Source: Bacteroidota bacterium
Lineage (GTDB): Bacteria > Bacteroidota > Bacteroidia > Chitinophagales > Chitinophagaceae
NCBI GenBank assembly: GCA_947461985.1
Contig: CANHNT010000086.1
Coordinates: forward strand, 1 to 7,760
Reading direction: 5' to 3'
Length of the DNA stretch: 7,760 bases
In this document: positions 1-5,066 of the stretch, one piece after another
Layout of the letters: every line of letters begins with the position of its first letter
How positions within the stretch are numbered: the first letter of the stretch is position 1
Program-made: the position numbers and the translations under genes
The notes under the pieces: generated by a model
Seen by the model: only the letters and a program-made list of their open reading frames with translations
What the model was told of the DNA's origin: nothing
The model's database searches: none

Positions 1-1241
1 TAGGTTGTAAACTTAATTTTTCTGAAACATCCACAATTACTCGATTGTTTGATGAAGAAGGTTTTGAAAAAAAAGAATTTACTCAAGAAGCCGATGTATA
101 TGTGATTAACACTTGCTCAGTAACTGAAAATGCAGATAAAGAATGCAAACAACTCATTCGGAAAGTCAAAAAACAAAATCCAAATTCCACAGTCATCATT
201 ACGGGGTGTTATGCTCAATTAAAATCGGCGGAAATTGCTAAAATAGAAGGTGTAGATATTGTTATTGGAGCTGGCGAAAAATTTAATATCGTTAAGCATT
301 TCAATGAATACAAAAAAAATGGCGAAGCCAAAATTTGTAGTTGTGATATTGAAGAGGTAGAAGGATTTCATTCTTCTTATTCAAAAAATGATAGAACCAG
401 GACCTTTTTAAAAGTGCAAGATGGTTGTGATTATACTTGCTCATTTTGTACGATTCCTTTGGCACGTGGACATAGCAGAAGTGATACAGTTGACAATGTT
501 GTAGAGAACGTAAAAGCTATAGCCACAGGTGGTGTAAAAGAAATTGTGTTGACTGGTGTAAATTTAGGTGATTTCGGAAAAGGCTATAATGGCAATCGAA
601 AAAACGAAGAAAACTTTTTTGATTTAGTAAAAGCGTTAGATGAAATTGAAAGCATTGAGCGGTATAGAATCTCATCCATTGAGCCCAATTTGCTGACTAA
701 TGAAATTATTGATTTTGTTTCAACATCAAAACATTTTATGCCTCACTTTCATATTCCTTTGCAAAGTGGAAGCAATAAAATGCTGGGTGATATGCGTCGT
801 CGATATAAACGAGAATTGTATCAAGAACGAGTAGAAAAAATAAAATCGGTCATGCCGCATGCTTGCATTGGTGTAGATGTGATTGTCGGTTTTCCTGGCG
901 AAACTGATGAAGAGTTTCAAACGACATATGATTTTTTACATCAATTGGATGTGTCATACTTACATGTTTTTACATATTCAGAAAGAGAAAATACATTAGC
1001 AAATGAAATGCTAGGTGTAGTGCCAATTCATATCAGAAAAGAAAGAAATGCTACACTTCGAAATTTATCTGAAAAGAAAATGAATTTCTTTACGGAACAA
1101 CATAAAAACCAAATTCGAAAAGTATTGTTTGAACACCAAGACAAACAAGGTATCATGGAAGGATATACAGACAATTATATTCGCATTAGTTTTCCTTTTG
1201 ATCAAAATAAAGTGAATACAATTGTTGAAGTGATTATTTAA
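1..1241 (+). CDS. mtaB: tRNA t6A37 C2-methylthiotransferase MtaB, 5'-partial
   Basis: Radical-SAM methylthiotransferase that converts t6A37 to ms2t6A37 in tRNAs reading ANN codons; a cytosolic [4Fe-4S] enzyme. The frame is open from the left edge. The first full codons read GCKLNFSET, the LGCKxNxxET signature that separates MtaB from MiaB (GCQMN) and RimO. The three N-terminal cluster cysteines are visible at 6-8, 114-116 (NTCSVTENA) and 207-209 (TGCYAQL). The radical-SAM CxxxCxxC is at 426-449 (GCDYTCSFC), followed by IPLARGHSRS. The remaining core includes HIPLQSGS and DVIVGFPGETDEEF, and a short TRAM-like end (EGYTDNYIRISF) closes the protein. About 412 codons are present, so only some ten to twenty residues are missing relative to the usual length of about 430-440. 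A TTG at 45 is not the start, because conserved sequence continues upstream of it. Family assignment is very secure; substrate specificity is inferred from the family. Confidence 0.95.
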   Translation, partial: GCKLNFSETSTITRLFDEEGFEKKEFTQEADVYVINTCSVTENADKECKQLIRKVKKQNPNSTVIITGCYAQLKSAEIAKIEGVDIVIGAGEKFNIVKHFNEYKKNGEAKICSCDIEEVEGFHSSYSKNDRTRTFLKVQDGCDYTCSFCTIPLARGHSRSDTVDNVVENVKAIATGGVKEIVLTGVNLGDFGKGYNGNRKNEENFFDLVKALDEIESIERYRISSIEPNLLTNEIIDFVSTSKHFMPHFHIPLQSGSNKMLGDMRRRYKRELYQERVEKIKSVMPHACIGVDVIVGFPGETDEEFQTTYDFLHQLDVSYLHVFTYSERENTLANEMLGVVPIHIRKERNATLRNLSEKKMNFFTEQHKNQIRKVLFEHQDKQGIMEGYTDNYIRISFPFDQNKVNTIVEVII

Positions 1242-1396
1242 TAATTAGAAAAAATTTTAATGAATTCGATGGGTGCTTAATCATCAATGTAAAGATAAAA
1301 ACAATGATATCTATTGCTTTGAAATAGGCTACAGATATAGAAAATGCAGTGATTTATAATTCTGAAGATTATAAAAAAATACAGAAACCGCTTTAA
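1241..1396 (+). pseudogene. possible decayed reading-frame remnant
   Basis: In the gap between mtaB and pheT, one forward frame stays open from 1241 to a TAA at 1394-1396, with a single internal TAG at 1325-1327. That is long for DNA this A+T-rich. The end reads ATDIENAVIYNSEDYKKIQKPL split by no stop, which looks protein-like and faintly resembles the C-terminal end of PIN-domain (VapC-type) proteins. No good start was identified, and an ATG at 1304 lies only seven codons before the TAG. It may equally be chance. Resemblance to PIN domains is my pattern impression, not a search result. Confidence 0.2.
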
Positions 1397-1424
1397 TATT
1401 CAAAAACAACTAACAACTCTTACC

Positions 1425-1432
1425 TATATTTG
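1425..1432 (+). promoter_or_regulatory. Bacteroidota-type -7 element before pheT
   Basis: TATATTTG matches the Bacteroidota primary-sigma -7 consensus TAnnTTTG exactly. It lies 16 bases before the pheT ATG, so transcription would begin near 1437-1440 and leave a leader of only about 10 bases, consisting largely of T. No convincing TTG -33 element is present 17-23 bases upstream, so strength is uncertain. It suggests that pheT is transcribed separately from mtaB. Confidence 0.5.
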
Positions 1433-1448
1433 CATTTCAATTTTTTTT

Positions 1449-3887
1449 ATGACGATTTCTTACAACTGGCTACACGATTATTTAAACGAAACGATAGAAC
1501 CCAACGAACTGTCTACAATTTTAACTTCGGTTGGATTGGAAGTAGAAAGTATGGACAAATTTGAAACCGTAAAAGGTGGATTAGATGGTTTGATAATTGG
1601 TAAAGTGATGGAGTGTGAGCAACATCCAAATGCCGATAAATTGCGATTAACTAAAGTGGATATTGGAACGCCAGAGTTGTTGAAAATCGTTTGTGGAGCA
1701 CCCAATGTGGCTGTAGGTCAAACGGTTGTAGTAGCAACCATTGGCACAACTATTTATCCTACCAATGGAGAGCCATTGACCATGAAAAAAGCAAAAATTA
1801 GAGGAGAAGAAAGTGAAGGGATGATTTGTGCGGAAGACGAAATTGGCTTAGGGGATAGTCATGATGGAATTATTATTTTACCTGAAGGAACGGCAATTGG
1901 CTTGACGGCTAAGGAGTATTATAAATTGCCTGCTTCTGATATTACCTATGAAATTGGCTTAACACCCAATCGTATGGATGCCATGAGCCATTTAGGTGTG
2001 GCAAAAGATGTTGTGGCTTATCTAATTAATATTGGAAAAGATGTTAGATGTCAGATGCCAGATGTCAGAAAAGAAAATCTGAATAAGCCTGACAACCGAC
2101 AACCGACATCCGACATCAAAATTTTTATTGAAAATGAAACTTTGTGTGCTCGTTATGCAGGTTTAACAATTTCAAATATTGAAGTAAAAGAGTCGCCAGA
2201 ATGGATGCAATTAAAATTGAAAGCCATTGGTTTAAGACCTATAAATAATATTGTGGATATTACGAATTTCGTGATGCACGAATGTGGACAGCCTTTACAT
2301 GCTTTTGATTTGGGTGAAGTGAATGGTGGAAAAATAATCGTAAAAACGGTTGCTGACAAAACGAAATTCGTTGCTTTAGATGGTAAAGAAATCGAATTAA
2401 ATTCTACTGACTTAATGATTTGCAATGATAGTGAACCAATATGTATTGCCGGCGTTTACGGTGGTTTGCAGTCGGGTGTAAAAGCTACAACTACTTCTAT
2501 ATTTTTAGAAAGTGCTTGGTTTCTACCAGATTCAATTCGTAAAACATCCATGCGTTTAGGTTTGAGAACAGACTCTGCTACTCGTTTTGAAAAAGGCGCT
2601 GATATTAGCAATGTTCCTTATGCGTTGCAACGTGCTGCCAATTTAATCGTTGAATTAGCTGGTGGACAAATTTCATCCGACTTGATGGATATGTATCCTG
2701 CACCGTTTGAACAAAAAACAATTCAATTGTCATACCAAAAAATGCGTGCATTGGCTGGTAAAGAATATGGCATTGAACAAATGAAAAACATTCTGTTAAA
2801 TTTAGGTTTTGGCATTAAAGAAGAAACTGAAACTGGGTTGTTGGTAACCGTTCCTTTCTCTAAAACCGACATCACCATGCAAGCCGATGTGGTGGAGGAA
2901 ATCATGCGAATTGATGGCTTAGATAATATTCCTTTCACAGGAAAAATTGCCTATAGTTTACCTACAGAAACCCAAGCATATAAGGCAAATACAAAACAAC
3001 ATATTGCGTCGCAATTAGTAACTAAAGGCTTCTTTGAAATTTTTACTAATTCAATTACGAATGCGGCTTATTATCCTGATAATAACGCTATTGTAAAAAT
3101 GATGAATAGCTTGTCTGCAAATTTAGACACGATGCGTTTTTCGATGTTAGAAACTGGTTTAGAAGCAGTGGCCTATAACCTCAATAGAAAAAATAATAAC
3201 TTGAAGTTTTTCGAATTTGGAAAAGTTTATTCGCAAAAAACTGATTCCCCTCTTGAGATGGGCAAGGAGTCAACTTTTATTGAAACAGAGCAAATAGCCC
3301 TTTATTTATCAGGCAATTATCGTCAGCCACATTATACCGAAAAAGCAAAAGCGATTGATATTTATTTTGTAAGAGGAATAGTTGAAAGTTTATTTCCAAA
3401 TGTAAAATTGGTTTTTGAAGTTCAAAATAATGGTTTAGATATTTTATTAAAAAATAAAAAGATAGGAAGCATCGAAGAAATTGCTGCTTCTAGATTGAAA
3501 CAATTTGACATTAAACAAGCTGTTTGGTTTGCCGTTTTAGATTGGGATATTGTGAAAGCAGGCATAGAAAATAATAAATTAACATTCACTGAAATACCTA
3601 AGTTTCCTACTATGCAACGTGATTTAGCAATGGTGGTAGATAAGCAAGTGAAGTATCAAGATATTCAAACAGCAGTAAAACAAGCTAAAAGCAAATTGTT
3701 ACAAACAGTTAATTTATTTGATGTATTTGAAAGCGAAAAATTAGGAAAAGATAAAGTGTCGTACGCTATCAATTTTTCATTTTACGACAATCAAAAAACA
3801 TTAACTGATGTTGAAGTAGAAACAGAAATGAAAGCGATCATTAAATCGTTAGAAACTAAAGTTGGAGCTGTAGTGAGAGGGAATTGA
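1449..3887 (+). CDS. pheT: phenylalanine--tRNA ligase beta subunit
   Basis: Beta subunit of the cytosolic (alpha-beta)2 phenylalanyl-tRNA synthetase, which charges tRNA-Phe. It provides tRNA binding and editing, while PheS holds the synthetic site. The 812 residues match the bacterial long form. Domains in order: N-terminal fold; tRNA-binding OB fold about 44-155 (GKVMECEQHPNADKLRLTKV, CGAPNV); B3/4 editing region about 235-405 (RYAGLTIS, RPINNIVDITNFVMHECGQP, HAFD, RLGLRTDSATRFEKG); B5 about 425-495, ending in EEIMRIDGLDNIPF; catalytic-like core about 505-705; C-terminal FDX-ACB anticodon-binding domain about 714-811 (KFPTMQRDLAMVVD, FDVFESEKLGKDKVSYA). The ATG at 1449 begins MTISYNWLHDYL, the usual start of the family. 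pheS is not adjacent, as is common in Bacteroidota. Oddities: the linker at residues 198-223 is built from a heptamer inverted repeat, and residues 599-608 lie over a second small GC-rich palindrome. Both sit in variable linkers and keep the frame. Confidence 0.97.
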   Translation: MTISYNWLHDYLNETIEPNELSTILTSVGLEVESMDKFETVKGGLDGLIIGKVMECEQHPNADKLRLTKVDIGTPELLKIVCGAPNVAVGQTVVVATIGTTIYPTNGEPLTMKKAKIRGEESEGMICAEDEIGLGDSHDGIIILPEGTAIGLTAKEYYKLPASDITYEIGLTPNRMDAMSHLGVAKDVVAYLINIGKDVRCQMPDVRKENLNKPDNRQPTSDIKIFIENETLCARYAGLTISNIEVKESPEWMQLKLKAIGLRPINNIVDITNFVMHECGQPLHAFDLGEVNGGKIIVKTVADKTKFVALDGKEIELNSTDLMICNDSEPICIAGVYGGLQSGVKATTTSIFLESAWFLPDSIRKTSMRLGLRTDSATRFEKGADISNVPYALQRAANLIVELAGGQISSDLMDMYPAPFEQKTIQLSYQKMRALAGKEYGIEQMKNILLNLGFGIKEETETGLLVTVPFSKTDITMQADVVEEIMRIDGLDNIPFTGKIAYSLPTETQAYKANTKQHIASQLVTKGFFEIFTNSITNAAYYPDNNAIVKMMNSLSANLDTMRFSMLETGLEAVAYNLNRKNNNLKFFEFGKVYSQKTDSPLEMGKESTFIETEQIALYLSGNYRQPHYTEKAKAIDIYFVRGIVESLFPNVKLVFEVQNNGLDILLKNKKIGSIEEIAASRLKQFDIKQAVWFAVLDWDIVKAGIENNKLTFTEIPKFPTMQRDLAMVVDKQVKYQDIQTAVKQAKSKLLQTVNLFDVFESEKLGKDKVSYAINFSFYDNQKTLTDVEVETEMKAIIKSLETKVGAVVRGN
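2040..2117. repeat. heptamer-based inverted repeat inside pheT
   Basis: The left arm (2040-2068) is four tandem units of GATGTCA (variants GATGTTA and GATGCCA) plus a final G. The right arm (2089-2117) is four units of the complementary type TGACATC (variants with CGA and CAAC). The arms match at 22 of 29 positions when one is reverse-complemented, around a 20-base A-rich spacer (2069-2088). The element is translated as pheT residues 198-223. It falls in the poorly conserved linker before the B3/4 region, whose total length is only slightly longer than expected from memory of related proteins. Composition and periodicity differ clearly from the flanking coding DNA. I infer an old insertion of a dispersed palindromic repeat. 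Confidence 0.75.
3243..3272. repeat. small GC-rich palindromic patch in pheT
   Basis: CCCCTCT (3247-3253) and AGATGGG (3256-3262) are inverted copies with one mismatch, separated by TG, and are followed by GCAAGGAGTC. The patch is much richer in G and C than its surroundings. It resembles a decayed form of the CCCCTC...GAGGGG type of dispersed repeat often seen between Bacteroidota genes (recollection, not a search). It encodes DSPLEMGKES, residues 599-608, in a variable loop of the PheT core. Confidence 0.35.
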
Positions 3888-3900
3888 TAAGATAGAGTAA

Positions 3901-3931
3901 TTGTGCATTAAAAAAATTATACTTAATTTTG
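3901..3931 (+). promoter_or_regulatory. Bacteroidota-type promoter for the small antitoxin-like gene
   Basis: TTG at 3901-3903 is followed after 20 bases by TAATTTTG at 3924-3931, an exact TAnnTTTG -7 element at the accepted spacing from a -33 TTG. The predicted transcription start is about 3937-3940, leaving a leader of under ten bases before the ATG at 3946. It begins just past the pheT stop. It is the most complete promoter in the window, yet it serves an interrupted gene. Confidence 0.55.
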
Positions 3932-3945
3932 AAAAAATATATTCA

Positions 3946-4185
3946 ATGTCACTTTCATCAATCGACTCAAAAATAGTAGCTTAATTACCTCAATTGGGAG
4001 CTAATGAAAAGAAATCAATTTTAGAAGTCATAAAATCTTTTGTAAAATTAAAAGGTCAAGATGAAGATTTTTCAGTATCATTAGAGGAATATAATCAAGA
4101 GTTACATGATGCTTTGAAACGAGTAAAGTCTGGTCATTTTACTAGTCAAGAAACACTTGAAAAAGAAATGGAATTACTGTATTAA
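3946..4185 (+). pseudogene. antitoxin-like small protein gene with TAA at codon 13
   Basis: From the ATG at 3946 the frame reads MSLSSIDSKIVA, a TAA stop at 3982-3984, then LPQLGANEKKSILEVIKSF and onward to EKEMELLY at 4185, 79 codons in all if read through. The joined protein resembles the small acidic antitoxin-like proteins of Bacteroidota, which have an N-terminal helix ending in YLPxL, a LLEVxKSF helix, then SLEEYNQEL and a tail of the ALxRVxxGxF-TSQE-xxEKE kind; these usually precede a RelE/ParE toxin. Here a Tyr codon (TAT/TAC) to TAA change would explain the break. No ATG follows the stop until the last few codons; a TTG at 3994 could give a 63-residue product without the N-terminus, but nothing favours it. 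No toxin gene follows: the next gene lies on the opposite strand. An intact promoter suggests recent decay or a sequencing error. The family name is inferred from pattern only. Confidence 0.65.
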
Positions 4186-4913
4186 TTCTTCTCTTCACCT
4201 TCAAGTAACCAACCCAAAGGCTTAAATCGTTTTTCATATTTTAAGTCAAATTGTTCAATTGATTTTTTAATATGATTCACACACTCTTCTACATCATCAG
4301 TGACCAACATCAAATTTAAATCTTCTGGAGAAATGGTGCCTGCATGTTTCATGTCTTCAATATATTTTATTAAATGTTCATGAAAAGGTTTATCAAAAAT
4401 TACGATTGGAAAGTTTTTTATTTTATTACATTGAATGAGTGTTAGGGCTTCAAACAATTCATCTAAAGTGCCAAAACCACCTGGCATAACGACAAACGCA
4501 TAAGAGTATTTTATGAGTAACGTTTTTCTTACAAAGAAATATTTTATAGTTACCCATTTATCTAAATAAGGGTTTTCATGTTGTTCAAATGGCAGTTCTA
4601 TATTGCAACCTACACTTCGTCCTCCTACATCTTTTGCACCTCTATTGGCAGCTTCCATAATGCCTGGTCCACCTCCTGTCATGATAGTAAAGCCTAATTT
4701 TGCAATTCGGGCGCCTATTTCTCTTGCTTTTATATAATGAGGATGCGTTTCAGGAAATCGAGCTGAACCAAAAACAGTTACACAAGGTCCTGCAAAGTGT
4801 AACGTTCTAAAACCTTTTATAAAATCTAAAACGGTTCTGATGGTAACTTTAAAATCTTGCAATCTACTTTGGGGTCCGTCTAAAAATTGTATTTCTTCTA
4901 CTGAATTTGTCAT
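4182..4913 (-). CDS. LOG-family (TIGR00730-type) nucleotide 5'-monophosphate phosphoribohydrolase
   Basis: A 243-residue Rossmann-fold protein of the lysine-decarboxylase-like/LOG superfamily. Characterised members hydrolyse nucleoside 5'-monophosphates, or cytokinin riboside monophosphates, to base plus ribose 5-phosphate. Visible motifs are VTVFGSAR (45-52), TGGGPGIMEAANRGA (79-93), GCNIELPFEQHENPY (102-116), YFFVRKTLL (125-133) and the signature PGGFGTLDELFEALTLIQ (144-161), carrying the PGGxGT phosphate/ribose loop and the following acid. Length fits the longer bacterial class, with about 40 extra N-terminal residues compared with plant LOG. No signal peptide, so cytosolic. The ATG at 4911-4913 is preceded by a plausible minus-strand promoter. 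Its stop overlaps the stop of the convergent antitoxin-like relic. Family is certain; the natural substrate is not shown by sequence. Old names such as lysine decarboxylase are misleading. Confidence 0.93.
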   Translation of the reverse strand: MTNSVEEIQFLDGPQSRLQDFKVTIRTVLDFIKGFRTLHFAGPCVTVFGSARFPETHPHYIKAREIGARIAKLGFTIMTGGGPGIMEAANRGAKDVGGRSVGCNIELPFEQHENPYLDKWVTIKYFFVRKTLLIKYSYAFVVMPGGFGTLDELFEALTLIQCNKIKNFPIVIFDKPFHEHLIKYIEDMKHAGTISPEDLNLMLVTDDVEECVNHIKKSIEQFDLKYEKRFKPLGWLLEGEEKN

Positions 4914-4932
4914 TTTTTAAATTTATAAAAAT

Positions 4933-4961
4933 CGAATGTAACCAATCATTTAAAATTTCAA
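4933..4961 (-). promoter_or_regulatory. putative promoter of the LOG-family gene
   Basis: Read on the minus strand, TTG (4961-4959) is followed after 18 bases by TACATTCG (4940-4933), which fits TAnnTTTG with one mismatch. Transcription would start near 4926, about 14 bases before the ATG. The spacing is right, but the -7 element is imperfect and A+T-rich DNA yields such matches by chance. Confidence 0.35.
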
Positions 4962-5066
4962 CAATAAAATATCGTTAAAGGACTAATTTTATCATGTGTA
5001 TAATTTCAATATAATATGACTAAATAATAGTTTCATCTTAAATTTACAAAATAAATAATTCAGAAT

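Noticed and set aside
45..47. TTG as the start codon of mtaB
   Set aside because: The frame continues to the left edge with the conserved GCKLNFSET motif and the first cluster cysteine, so the true start is outside the window.
726..2938. Open frames on the minus strand opposite mtaB and pheT (726-920, 1478-1705, 2153-2425, 2723-2938)
   Set aside because: They lie wholly antisense to conserved coding sequence, have no family-like motifs, and are explained by the codon use of the real genes.
3994..3996. TTG as a genuine start giving a 63-residue protein
   Set aside because: The codons before it, back across one TAA to an ATG at 3946, extend the same apparent protein, and a well-placed promoter serves that ATG. 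A broken gene explains the data better.
4171..4188. GAATTA / TAATTC inverted repeat as a terminator between the convergent genes
   Set aside because: The stem is only six mostly A-T pairs, has no G-C core, and lies over the coding ends; too weak to call.
5039..5046. TAAATTTA as a -7 element for the secreted propeller gene
   Set aside because: It lacks the conserved final G and has no TTG at the right distance upstream. The spacer surely holds a promoter, but I cannot place it.
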